Assembly: GCA_947396885.1 (NCBI GenBank)
Contig: OX377202.1
Location: 16,802,001-16,866,000, forward strand
Direction: 5' to 3'
Origin: Heligmosomoides polygyrus polygyrus
Lineage: Eukaryota > Nematoda > Chromadorea > Rhabditida > Heligmosomidae
DNA: 64,000 nt
Below, piece by piece: positions 1 to 13,300 of the stretch (position 1 is the first letter of the stretch; the number at the start of each line of letters is the position of its first letter). The position numbers and the translations under genes were made by a program. The notes below the pieces were generated by a model. It ran no database searches. It worked only from the letters and a program-made list of their open reading frames with translations, and had not been told where the DNA came from.

Positions 1-372
1 ATTGTTTATGTTGCACCGTTTGGAGAAGTGAAACTACATGCAAACAGAAATTTCGCTATCAGTCGAATAAAAATCGCGAAGTTACGGACGGGGCATGGCT
101 CAATCTCTGTTTTAGTACAAGAAAAAAGGACACTTTCATTCTCTTTAAAACGAACTTAAATTATTGTTATTCCTCAAAAAATTTTTTTATGAATTTTCAA
201 ATTGTGTTTGCTTATTGGGAAGTAAATTAAAACTTCAAAGAAAGCTATACTAAATTTTTTAACAAAAAATTATTATGACATTTTGGAGAGTCTCTACTTT
301 AGTGTAGGAGAAGCTCATTTTACTTTGGAAGAGTTCGCTTCGATCTGAAAAGTCTTGGGTTAGCTTAAAAAA

Positions 373-456
373 GTGTCCAATTTGACGTGAAAAGTGTACA
401 GTTTGATTTGAAGACTGTCCAGTTTGCCTTGAAAAGTGTCCAATTCGACGTGAAAA
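373..456. repeat. 21-bp tandem repeat, 4 units
   Basis: Four consecutive 21-base units of the form GTGTCCAATTTGACGTGAAAA, each with a few substitutions, lie about 0.9 kb upstream of the E2F7/8 first exon. The surrounding 1-800 is AT-rich and holds no gene that I can see. Confidence 0.8.
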
Positions 457-1270
457 TGGTATAACATTCTATTCCAGCATGTCGTTTTATAGGCGAAGGA
501 AGCATCAACTTGACTCGCCAATGCTAGGAACTCGTATGTGACTTTCTAATGCCGGCATGTTGTTGTTTGTGTTTGTTTATATGTCTAACTACTATTCTGT
601 TCCGAGTTTTAATCACTATCGTTCATACCTGAACGAGCTCTTTATGTAAGTCGAGGTAGCAATACTACAGGAGCTCAAGGCTCGATCAGGTGTTTCAGAC
701 TACGTTTTCTAAACCCGGACAGTGGTAAATTCCAAAGACTTGTGTAGATGGACGAACCGGACAACTGTTAATTTCATGTCGATGTTTTTTTGACAGTCCA
801 AGGTGTTTGCTATTCATCAGAACGATCTGTGGACTTCATTCATCCAGACTTCCCACACGCATCTGCTGCCTCTCATCCCTTTCTGGTCCCATTATTGACG
901 GATCGTCTGTAATTCGAACGCGTAGATACCGGGGATGGCGCAGTCGTTCCGTCGGCGGCTCGTTACGGTATCCGCGTCGGGTTCGCGCGTGCGCGTGCGT
1001 CTCGCGTCCGACGCGACGGCGACGGTGGCGGCGGCTTAAGCCGCCGGCTAGCGCCCCGCTGCAGGTGACCGTCGCCCGCTCGACCGTCCCCTGCTGTTAC
1101 AATGAGCGTGTCGTCAATGGAAGGCGTTGACCCGTCTGGTATGACGCAACGTCTTCGTATCTTTTGTCACTCACACACCTTAATGCACACACATACACTG
1201 CGCATCAGACGACGCTCACACGCACACACATCTCACCTTCGCCGTCGTCGCCTACCGTATCTGGCCGCGC

Positions 1271-1280
1271 TTTTGGCGCC
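1271..1280 (+). promoter_or_regulatory. E2F-type binding site
   Basis: TTTTGGCGCC matches the E2F consensus TTTSSCGC. It lies 49 bases upstream of the first exon boundary at 1330 of the E2F7/8-like gene, in a GC-rich stretch (about 900-1330). E2F7/8 genes are known E2F targets in animals. Use of this site here is an inference from position and match. Confidence 0.4.
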
Positions 1281-1318
1281 TCGTCGTGGTCGTCGTCGTC
1301 GTCGCGAGAGTTCACCGC

Positions 1319-1329
1319 CATTGTTTCAG
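1319..1329 (+). promoter_or_regulatory. candidate spliced-leader acceptor
   Basis: The stretch ends in TTGTTTCAG, the canonical nematode 3' splice site. It is followed after 18 bases by the first ATG of the E2F7/8 open frame (1348). No upstream exon is evident, so I infer SL trans-splicing with an 18-base 5' UTR. A cis-spliced 5' UTR exon is the alternative. Confidence 0.5.
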
Positions 1330-1347
1330 GGTCCAACTACACTAGTC

Positions 1348-4300
1348 ATGTCGCAATGGGCAGCGATGCTCGAGGCAAACAAGGAGAACATACCGTATCC
1401 GATCGATCTGGCAGACCAAAAGCCTACCGTATCGAGCAGCTCGGATGCGGATGCGCTTCGGGAAATTGACGTTGACGTCGACGTCGACGTCACCACGATA
1501 CCGCACCATTCAGCGCTGCCGCCATCGCCTCCGTTGTCTCAGAAGTCCAACGTTTCGGTGCAGAGTCAGGGTGAGTACACCTTTTGAGGCGACTAATAGG
1601 TTGTAGTGAGAGTTCCTGCCGTTTTAGTGCCTTGAATATTCCTGTCATTGTTTCATTTTTTACACCGCAATTTCATATAAGAGTTTGATAGCCTAGCGTA
1701 GGGAAAAACGTGTAGTCTTAAATTTACTTATTTGTTTATTTATTGATTCCTAGCGTGGACAGGATACTCACACGTAATACAAATGAGAAAAAGAACATGT
1801 TCTACTGAAGAAAAAGTCACGAAGCAGCAACCAAACGTGGATTGGAGGCAATTATAACTCTTGAAACAGTTATGAACGGCATTTAAGCAACAGCAATTTC
1901 TTGTAAGCATACACGGCTAAGGATTCGTTATGTAACTTTGTAACTTTTGTTATTTGAGAACCTGCTAAAAAATGAAGAATATGGGTCGCTTTCCCTATAA
2001 GTAGAGAAGTCGATTTTCGTGTCACCGAGCTTCGTAGCTTGAATAGCTTAATAGCCATAGAAGAAACACTAGAAAAAATCAAAATTTAGGTGCTATGTTA
2101 GGAAGTAATTGTCTAAAAAATCACCAGTGAAGTAGTGACATGACTCACTTTAAAATGGAGATAGAGAGCCTTAAAATGACAGAAAGCCTTGCCCAGAATT
2201 GACGATCGTTAGGTAGAAGCAAAGCCTTAGTGGTGTTCGCTTTATTTTTGCCGGGACAAGAACGAACATTTTTTTCGAAATATTAAGGTGTTTATTATAA
2301 AGACTGGATCATGATCAATAGCGCAAAATGGTTTGCGAAGCATTTGTGATCTAGTTTCCTCCAACGATAGCGAACTTTCTAGATAGCCTTTGTATGATCA
2401 CTTTTGGCATTTGATAATCTACTGCTGGTATAACTCACAATGAAATCTAACGAGCAGCCAGTAAGTCAGAGGATTTTTGGTGACCCTTCTGAGAACGAAG
2501 CATGAAAATCCACTGAAACTGTACACCACTTTGGTAAATGAGAAGTTAGAGCCCTTCCTAGCGGCAAATAACACATCGATGAATTCATCCGCGCAAAAGT
2601 TGTAGGGTTTTGAGTTGAAAGTTTCAAATTAAAGTAATCTCCGCGTACGTACCTCTCGCAGCGTTATTTTCTCGTATTTCTTGGATTACTTCAATTTCTC
2701 ACTGTGTATAAGAGTGCCGCAAAAATGCCTTCCTATAGGTTATGGGCTTCAACCGTCTAACTGTTCGTAATTCTAAGATAAGGTTGCTACTATGTAGCAT
2801 GTTGTATTGGCAACGATACTCCAGGCGTAGTAGTTTTTATCTTAACTGAAATGGTTAGCAATAAACGAAGTCTTAGTTACATAATTTGAAAGTAGAGGTC
2901 AGAAACGGCGAGAAGGTTATCTATAACCTAATATTTTGCTAGTTGATACTGGTTTATCTGTCTGTATTATACTGCGGAAGGCGCGTGGAGCGCAGTCGTA
3001 GGAGTCGCCGGCTGTCGCCTGCACCCCATACCAGGTTCCTGATTCGGATTTCCCGCCCAGGCCAACCAAGCCTTCCATCCCTCCGGGGCCGGTGAATTGG
3101 TACCAGACTTGTCTGGGAAGGATAAAGCACTGACTTGTACATCGGCTGGCCACCAAAGTCATTGTATGGCCAAATACACATTCAACACGCCTCCACGACA
3201 TCCGGTAGAAGTAGAATGCGTGGCGCATCCGAAAGAGGATTGAATAACGCCGTCCTTTATCCTTTTTATTATACTGCAGAAATAATGCCGTCAACCTGGC
3301 TGTTGGCTGGACGGAAACTGCCGAAATTAATTCACGAGTTTGAGCGCATCGAGGGAATTTGTTAGGAATTTCCCGTTTCAAGATGGATTTAACTAGCAGT
3401 GTACTGCCTGGATTTGTTTAATATGGCTGTCTCTCGAATGCAGGCGACATGCTTAGCGTCGTGTTCCATTGGACAAGAGTCTGAGGTTTAGCCGCTTCCG
3501 GATGGTGTACCTGATACTCACCAAGGATTTTATCCGAGCTCACCCCCAAGGAGTTGACGGTGATATGCAGGATAATGGGGAACTCACGATGTGCTGCTCT
3601 TCGCTATGAAACTGCAGTTCAACGCATATTTCTTATTCGAATTGGAATCTGGGGATAGATCACCGCAGAGGATTTCTATTCGCTTCATCTAAGGCCACTT
3701 TCCAGTCGATTGGTAGGAGTTTTAAAGACTTTGGCCTATTTTTATATCCATGCCAAGCGCTCGGCCGTTCCACGTGACCCTTCGGATTTCTTAGAATTTG
3801 TAGATCAAAGTTCCCCCAAACAAGGATCTCGAGCCCGCGTTCTTCACTCTAACAATTCTTGTTAGTGACAAGATAATATCCGCCAAAGTCACTAGAAAAG
3901 ACCCCATTTTCTGTGAACACGAGATAACCTCGTTTAAATCACCCCTCCTTATCACCCTCGCTTGTAAGGAGCCAGTTCTTGGTTTTAGTATAGAAAAATA
4001 AAGAATAAAAGACGGTGTTGATGAGCACGATTTCGGGAGGCGCCATGCATTCTACTCCTATCTGGCACCGTGGAGGCACCTTCAGTGAGTGTTTAGCGCT
4101 CACAACGGCTTGTGATACCCATCCGAAATACCATCGCTTTATCCTCTATGATAGGATAAAGCTAATTCCAATTTGCTGACGCTGGAAGAATGGAAGACAC
4201 AGATAGGCCGGTCTCTTCCGAGTAGGAAATCGCATGGAAATATCTTCTTCAAGGCTAGTCCAGTGTTCCGTTTTGTATATGTGCTCTCTTTCACATCTAT

Positions 4301-7300
4301 CGTCGTTGTGGAAAAGGCTGAGCGAGGGGCATCCTTGACTAGGATAAATCCTTTATTCCTTCCTTCTGGGTGAGTCTTCAGCAACCTGGGGCCAGATTCA
4401 TCAACCGCTTACCGGCCGGCGACGGTATATCGCTTACAGTATCTGTATCTCTGCACCTCTCTGTATCACTTGCTACATATGCCGGAATGGTGAATCCGCC
4501 GTGAGATGATACCGGCGGTATCGTTGATGAGTCTGGTCCCTCCCTGAATGGATCCGCCTCTGGCTTTCCCAAGACTTCCACGTGTAGCTTCAGGAACTAC
4601 GGTATTGCAACAAAAACCGCTGGCGTTCGGTGTTTGAAAACGCGTGTGTGTGTGGCCTGATACGCGTTATCAGGGGCCGAGTGTTTTGGCGCCTAGCGCT
4701 CTCTGCTTCACGCTGACAAGGAGGATGACAGAGGGTCAGTTCCTTATCGGCGAGGTGTCCAGAAGACTTGATGCCCGCTGTACTACGAGCCGAAGTGGTC
4801 TGACGGCGACGGAGGCGCTAGTATGTTTCAGCGATTCGAATTTCGCGCTGCGTCTGATAAGCGGCGACGTCGATGTGTTGACAGAAATCCGCGCCGATGC
4901 TATTGTAAGGGGCGGGAGAACAGATCGTCGGGAATGTGAACACCCGCACACATCGTCGACATAGCCCGCAAAGGACATCGACGGATCTGAAAGCGCCGAC
5001 AAGCGGCTGTGGCGGCGCGAATTTTAAACGCCGAAAGCTGAAGAGTGAGGCTGAAGCCGAGTAGGAATCCTCTACATCCCTATTCTCCTTTTCAATACCC
5101 GTCAAAAAAGTTTAATGGCTTTTGGCCATCTCTTGGCTTCCTAAAGGAGTGCTAATAGCTCTTAATTCCTCAGATTAACTGATTCAGCAGTCATCGTTTT
5201 TAACGTCAGTATGGCCACTTGGGCGCGTGTAGCGCAGTCGGAGGAGGTGCTGGCTGTCTGTCGCAGGTTCTTGGGTAGGATTTTTCACCCATGCCAATAA
5301 AGCTTTTCATCCCTCCGGGGTCGGTGAATTGGTACCGGACTTGTCTGGGAAGGACGAAGCACTGACCTGATTATCAGCTGACTACCGCAGGTCATGGTAC
5401 GGCCAAATACGCATTCAAATCGACCCCACGACACCCAGTAGAAGTAGAATGCGTGGCGCATTCTAAAAGGGATAGAGTGACGCCGTCCTTTATACTCATC
5501 CTTATGAACAACTACCCGTGCGAGTTGAATAGAGCTCATACTAGTCTCTGGAATCGTGAAGCCGCGAAAATAATGACCGTCTCCGTAGTATTACCTAGCT
5601 AAGTTTCCTCTGTGAGTTGTACCCTGAACATGCCGGTTTGCCTTCGTGGAACGTTGTCGAAATGCTCTCCACTTTGTTCAGTAGACTCCATGTATTCTCA
5701 TCTTGAAACCTCGGCATTGTTGTTAAGAACTTCTGTAGCACTTCTGTGCCACGATGTTGTTAGGTGGAACTCTTTCTGGCCCGACGTTTCGACCGTCTCG
5801 TCGTTTTCAGAGGCATAAGTAGGCCGTGGGCGAGGTGTTTGCTCGGGTAGGTTGCAAAGATAACGACTCGAACCGTATTTAGGCCTCTGAAAACGACGAG
5901 AAGGTCGAAACGTCAGGCCAATGAAAATTCCACCTAGGAACCTCGTGGCAAAGAAGTACTGTAGAAGTTCTTCACTTTGTTTTTCGTACGCAACTCATAG
6001 CTTCTGCGAATTTCCTCCCAGATAGCCAGATGTTATGCAGGTCTTTTTAATGGGAGGGCGCATGGAGCGCAGTAGGAGGAAGCGCCGGCTCTCGTGTGGA
6101 CCCCGAATCGATTCGTGGTTCGTTAGTTTGCGCCCAGGCCAGTCAAGCTTACCAACAGCTTACCAACACTCCGTAGAAGAGAATTAGTGCCAGACTTGAC
6201 TGGGAAGGATAAATCGGGGAAGGGCTTGTCTATCGGCTAGCCACCGCAAGTCATAGCATAGGTGAAACGCGCATCCAAAAATTCTGTAGAAATAGAAAGC
6301 GTGGCGCATCCCAATAAAGGATCAGCGCTGCAGTTTTTCTCCATTCTTTATCCTTCAATGTTGAACTTCTCCAGATCCCAGTCCCTCAACTACTTCGCTG
6401 AATCGGGCCCGTGCAGCTATTTGATCTAGCTACAGCGATTTATAATAATAATAGTAAAGGAATAGAATAGAACAAGAACAGAACACCACTGAAAGCCATG
6501 ACAAAGGATTAAAGTCGGCGACAATCAATCCCAGTGTGCGCCATGCACTTTGCTCCTATGGGTTATTGTGGAGCAATTCAAATGCGAATTTGACCTATGT
6601 AATGACTTCTGTTTAACCTTCCCAGAAATGTCTGAGACCGCCATGGGAAAGAATTGAAGGCTTGCTTGGCCTTTGCGGGGCTAAGAATCTCGATTAGGGT
6701 GCACGCGGCAGCCGACGCGTAAATGCGCCAGGTTTTGCTCCAAGCTACGTTCATAAGAGTATAGATGGGATTTCGTGAACGCTTCAGCTCGTATAAAGGT
6801 TTTCTTCCATAGCTAGGGACAAATAAATTTGTTTGACAACATATAAAAATAAATAGTTGGTTCTCTTCTCTTTGCTAAGAAATACTCCTTTTTACAATAG
6901 AAATGCTGTGCACAGATTTATCGATTACTTTTCCAATCAATTTTAGAATCGACGCGAGAGTCACCGCACATCTATCGAGTGAATGCGTCCGTGTCATCAA
7001 GACGTGAGTCCAGTGACGATTTGGACGTCGAGAGTGAAGACGGCGAAGTGACGTCGCGGAAGGAGAAAAGCCTCGGCCTACTGTGCCAGCGGTACGTTAT
7101 CGATTTTTCGAGGCATCGATCGATTGCTTATATTGATTACCGTCCTATTAAGCTTCCTTGTCGCGATGAACGAAGAGACTCGAGTATCGTCCAGCCGAGA
7201 AGTGCATCTGGAGACGGTGGCGCGAAAAATGAGTGAGTTTTCGGGCTGGTTTCTTCGATGAAGTTGCTCTTCGAAAGTCCACGACATTTTGTAGACGTCG

Positions 7301-10300
7301 AAAAACGCCGAATCTACGACATTGTGAATGTGATGGAGGCGTTGGACGCGATGAGCAAGACCAACAAATCCTACTACCGATGGCATGGACTTGAAGGCTT
7401 GCCGAAGCTCATGGCTGATCTTCAGGTAGTTTTACAAGCTCACGCTTCTCCCAAAGGAAAACGGAATAGCGTCGTTCAGAAAGAAGCCGTCGAGGAACGT
7501 CTGCCGGAACGGGTGCTTCGTGTCGAGCAGGCGATGTGCTCTTTCACCGAACTTTCACCGGGTAGTCGAAAATTCGGAGCGAAAGAGATTGTCGGTTGGT
7601 TATTTGGCACTTCTAATAAGGATTTTTATTCAAAAATTAAGATTTTTTGAGCGGAGGGCTTGGATAATGTTGACCTGGTATTCCATCTGATATAGTGAGC
7701 TTACCTTTCAAATTAATTTGTAAAATACCGTTTTCCTCAGTGGGGCAATAGAGTCATTTCTCAATGATATCATATGTCGCAAGAGAGGTTGTAGTGCACC
7801 AAAAATTGGTAACTCCTATAATATATTAGGGGGGCCAAAAGTAATGAGACACCCCATGCCGTGTCCATATATCTCGTGGCTGGAGTCTGGTTTCGTACTT
7901 GTTGTATTTGTATGTTTGTATGCTACTTACTGAAGCGCATCTGAAAAGTTACCACTTCCGCCCTTTCCAGAAGCATACCAAAAACCCCAGCCTGTCTCAT
8001 GCCGAAACCCCAGTCTGACGACTCGACCTGTGTCGCGCAAATCTCTCCCAATTCCCAACCCCGAGCAGCCTGGGCTCAATATTCACACAAGATGAGAAGT
8101 ACGTCTTCTACCTTAACCCTGCCAAGCAGCGAGTCTGGGTGAGGCCTGGTGACCCGTAGCCGACCTTCGTTCGGCAAGATGCTCACGACGACAAGCACCT
8201 TTGGAGCTTTTGTATCTGCGCCCATGGATCGGTTTACCGGAAGCTGTTTCCCAAGAGCACTACCATGAACTCCAAGGCCATGGTGAACGAAATAGAAGAG
8301 ATGGGCCGGCGACTCGCCCTTATTCATTCGCAGTGCTTCAAGAAGGCTCTCCTCTTCGACAACGCCGCATCCCATCGGGAACAAGTAAGCACGGATAAGC
8401 TTGGCCAGCTGGGCTACGTTCACATGCCTCACCCACCGTATTCGCTGGACATCTGTCCATGCAACTACCACTACTACTTGAGCCTACAGGACATCCTGGT
8501 GGGAAGGGACACAAGAATCCAAGCAGTCCTTGACAACCATAACGAGCTGTTGATCAACACCAGGCTCAAGCAGTTCTGGAAGGATGGGATCAGGAAGTTG
8601 GCTGAGCGATGGCAGCAAGGTCCTTGCCCTTAATGGCAAATACACTCCTCAGCATCGTTGAGTTGTAATTGAGTTATAAGGAGATAAAGATTTTTTTCAT
8701 TTTGTCTCATTACTTTTGCCCCCCCCCCCCCCTAATATGCATTATTTTTTAAAGAAAAATTTCGTAAGATGGGCTCAAAAACGGTTTCGGCAAAATCTCT
8801 CTATAGTCGGAGTCCTTTGAGATTCCACTGTTGTTCAACAATTAGCTTATCAAATCACTTTATTGTACATTTAAAGCGGTTACATAATGTGGCGCGTAGC
8901 GCAGTGGGAGGATGGGTCTGTTGCCGTGTTCATCTTGAGGTGAATTTATGGGTCCCGCCTAAGCCAACTAGGTGGTTTATCCATCCGGAGTCGGGGAATT
9001 TACCGTATTTGCCCATGAATGACAATCCACTACTGATTAATTCAATGGCAAACCACCTCAGCTGATTGTATAGTCGAGATACGCATTCAAAGTTTTTTCA
9101 CGACATTTCCTAGAGGTAAAATACGTGGCGCATCCGAAGAAGGGGTTGCCTGAAAATGGCATTTGTCCTATATTTTTTAAGAGTATACGAGTGAAGAACG
9201 TCAAAATATTTAATCTAGAAATGTTGCTTATATAAAATATATTGCAGGAACCCTCGTCGGTGAAGATGCTAGCCCATCGTCTTCGAATCACTCCACCGAT
9301 GCCCTCAACTTGTCGCAGAACAGCGAGGTGAGCTAGGATAACTATGGAACTTTCTTCTATCTTTCCTCCAAAATTATTTGACAATTTGACAAAACTGGAT
9401 TTCTATAAGTCACTCTGAACACAAAAGAATAATCAAAATCTTGATTTCAGAAGCGCACCCGAGTAGACGGTCGAGATCGACAGGGTCGAAACTCACTGGC
9501 ACAGCTCTGTAGACGATTTCTGATGGTGTTACTAAGCAACCCGGTACGTTGGTGTTATTATTATTACTATTATTATATAGTAGGATGGTATTTCATTGTA
9601 GTTTTAGTGCAAAGTTTTGTGCGGCCTGAGTGTTGATATGTTTCAGAAGAACACGAGACGTGTCAGTCTGGACGTGGCGAGCACTGTGCTGATAAAAGAC
9701 CCAGAGACCGAGGGTTTCGAGCCGCCAAGTCGAAGTAGGAGGCGTTTTAGATTTTCGTAATCGTTTAATAGTATTGATATTTCGCGAGGATTCGTATTCG
9801 GGGAATGCTGTCCGGGGATAGACTTGTAGCGCAGTCGGAGGAGGTGCCAACTGTCGCGTGTGTCCCGAATCGAGGTTCTTGGTTCGGGTTCATCTAGGCC
9901 GACCGTGCTTTGGATCCGTCCGGGATTGGCGAATTCGAGTCAGGCATGCCTGGGATAGGCATCGCACTGATGCGCTCAACAACTGGTTGTAAAAGTCATT
10001 GTATAGACCAAAAAACACCCTCGGCTTAGCTTTACAGTATACCGTGGAAGGAGATTCGCATCCCAAGTAGGGATCAAACAATGTCGTTCTTTGCCGATTA
10101 GCCACGGAGCGGTTATCTTACATACAAAATGAAAAGAGATTGGTTGCGTTCGATCAAACAGCGCCGGTGGTGTAATGGCGTAAAGCAATCCCGCCCCGTC
10201 AGCAGGAGGTGCTGGTTCGAGTCCCGCCTAGAGTTTTGACCGCAACAAAAGCATCCTCACAACCTCAGTACCAGGAGGCACTTGAGGCTTAAGGAAAATC

Positions 10301-13300
10301 TGTTCAATCATCTCTATCCAAGCCGTCAGCATAACTGGTTCCCTGCTGATATCAGCGGCCGGTTCATCTCCGACGTTCGAGTGAATCTGATGGGTTCTAC
10401 GAGGTGTGGATGTTGCGTTCGATAAAATAGAGCCGGTGGTGTAGGGCACTCTCACCCGGGCAACAGGAGGGCGGGTTCGAGTCCCTCCTGGCGCTAGAGT
10501 TTTGTTCGCAACAAAACCTCGATGTAAACGAAGAGAACATCGTTGTAGGTTGCAATTTTTTGACAAATAATGGCCAGCTTAACAAGATAAAGGCCAGAGC
10601 GTGCTACTTTCAACGTGCACTCCCAAGTTTAAAATCTATGAAAGGCTCATTTATTATATTAGGGGGAAATGGACTTATGTTGGGCAGCATTGGAATGTGG
10701 AAGCGCGCCAGCAAATCATAACCACTCAGTTCGCCGACTAAGCACGCAGCAGCCAATCATAGTGCCGACGTCCATTCCATGCGTTCTGATTGGCTAGCAC
10801 GTTCCCAATGCTGCCCGCATTCGGGACTAGGACCACTATGCTATAAGGACGTGGACACTTTCCAACCTTTCAAAACTTTCATGCGTATGGGAAAGTGAAG
10901 CGAAGAAGGTACAATTAGAAGGCGTAATTCACATTGAAGCTGAGAGAATGATCAGCGACTTCTACATACTCGTACATAAGACAAGTCCATATCCAAATTT
11001 CTCTAACCATCAGATTTTGATGGAGATGTTGAATTACTTATTTGGTGATTCGCCTTAATTTTAATAATGTAATGTGATAACAAGAGTGCATTAAAACCGA
11101 TAAAATGAGGAAAATGTTGTGTTTGCTCGTATTATTGTATTTGTTTGTGCAGTTTTATAATAGATAAGTTAATAATACATCTGTCTCATATACCCTAAAA
11201 GTAAGAACTCATTCTTGTTTCTAATAATTTTTGTCGCTTTACTTTCACCGTATTACTTGCTTTGTACTTATATGAGTGTTTCTATGTTATTTTATAATGC
11301 TTAAATAATCAATGAAAAATTACATTGTTGTCCCGTATTTCATTTTTTTCAATCTTATCAGTATTGGTCAATTATTATTATCAATGGGGGATTATTTGTG
11401 CTACTTGACGACATATTCACCGGCATATTCACCGGCATATTCACCGGCATACATTTGTTAATATTTCAATTTTCTATTATAATAGATCAATTCCTGTAAA
11501 GGTAAAATTTGTTCTATTACAAAATTAAAATCTCCATTATTAAGGCCGATGCCGTCGACTGTATGACATCGCCAACGTGCTCGTAGCTCTGGGTCTCATC
11601 AAGAAAGTTCACTATCTCTTCGGCACGAAGAAAATTCCGCTCTTTGTCTACTGTGGTCCCGAGCCCGACGGTTCGTCCACGGTTTTTTTGCTGTGCCTTG
11701 AATTTTAATTTTGAATAAAATTTTCTCTAGAAAACTCGACGTTTGATGTGAACGCGTGCATCGAACGGCTGCTGGCTTCCACGGCCTCAACGCCGCTCAC
11801 ACCTCAGATGAAGGTTCGTCCGAAATAATTCTCTAAAGGCTCTGAGAATTTTTCGATAATGCCTGACAAAAAGGTGAATGTTCAGGCAACTACTGCCGCT
11901 ATGCAGCATTCGTTATCGCTGGGTAAGCGTAGCAATTCGGAAGCGAACCTGACTGTGCCCTCGCAGAATAAGATGCCGAGAATGAGGTGAGAGAACTTTT
12001 TGGGAATTTCTTTTTTAAATTGTGACTTGAGACTTGCTCTGAAACTGCCGCAGCTTTTCATCTATTCATTTAGGTCTTCTAGCAAGCACAATAAGGCCGG
12101 TTAGCTTAGCAGCAGAGATTGTAGCAGTTGATTGTTTCAGATCAGAAGACTTCGTCACTCAAGCTTCGTCGTCGCTGATGATGTTCGCCGAGCTGGCTGC
12201 CGAGCGGCTTCGACAGGAGACAGAACTTCGTCAACGGTCCACATCAGGTCCGACTCCGAACTCGACCATGGCTGGTTCACCGAGACCGTCTACACTTCCA
12301 CTGGTGAGGACGAGTAGTGGAAACACGCTGCTGAAGCCACAAGCTCAGGTTGGTAACCAAGTCCTTTCTAGCTCACGTTCACGTAGTCTTAAGCACCGTT
12401 GAGCTCTCCGATCTCGTTGAAAGAATACTGTAGTAACGAGTACTGTATTCAGCGCTCCTTCGGGAATTTCTCCGTGTCGCCGTTGAGTTCACCGATGACA
12501 GGCGCCAAGCGCTACACGGTGAAGATTGGCAATAACTATCAGATGTCCACCATGCCGATGGCGGGGCTTCAGCCGATCGTCCTTCCTACTACGGTATGTA
12601 GCCCTCCTACAGTACCGTACGGCTTGTCTTATGACTGTAAGAAACGCTCATTTCAGCCGGTTTGGACACCGACGTCGTTTCCTGACTTCATGCGTTCACC
12701 GATGAGCTTACCGCGTAGCGGTCCGATCTATCCACAGTCTATGCCGAAGGTCCAGATGCCGGCGGTAAGTCTATCTTCCAAAGTACATCGTAAAATTTAG
12801 ATTTTTTGGCAATTTTTAAACACCAAAATGTGATAGTGTCGAAGGGCTACTCTACTCATTTGAGCCCATACTTCCTTTACCTGACTGTTTTAGGTTCCTC
12901 CGGTCACCACGCCGAGGTCGACTGTCAAGCACACTGTCACCAATATCCTTGGCACGTCGAACAAAGTGAACATCAACCCGCTGAATCATCGAAACTCGTC
13001 GCCGTTCCAGGTTGTGAACAAGGGAAACACCATGCAGTAAGTCCTCTCCTTCCTCTTGTTTTTTGATGTAATGCTTTATACTTTTACGAATTTAACAAAA
13101 TTTAGTTTCTGTGTTGGGGGCGTGTGGTGCCGGCCGTCGCGTGCACCCGATACCAGGTTCCTCGTTCAGTTTTTCCCCACACCCGCCTCCAGCGGGGGGG
13201 GGGGGGGGGCGACAGGAGGTTCATCCGCTGTTCTGGGGATGGGGAAATTTTGTTTTGTATCTCAAAGGTTTCGTAAGGCAGCCGTTAGACTCTCGGTGGG

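Larger units (their letters stand above)
1571..6946 (+). other. intron 1 of the E2F7/8 gene, repeat-filled
   Basis: This 5.4-kb intron contains SINE-A copies at 2979, 5222, 6056 (plus) and 6500 (minus), a SINE-A 3' fragment near 4010-4080, a palindromic MITE at 4386-4541 and a 93-base inverted repeat at 5722-5975. A second TTTTGGCGCC E2F-type match lies at 4684-4693. No coding exon was seen in 1571-2978 or 3300-4380. Confidence 0.6.

Noticed and set aside
1102..1347. N-terminal extension of the E2F7/8 frame upstream of 1348
   Set aside because: The stretch is low-complexity Arg/His/Thr and is interrupted by a strong 3' splice site at 1329; the protein-like sequence starts at 1348.
10161..10232. 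Functional tRNA genes at 10161, 10431 and 27129
   Set aside because: Leader and tail are conserved between copies, D and anticodon arms pair poorly, and there is no consistent anticodon, so they are treated as repeats.
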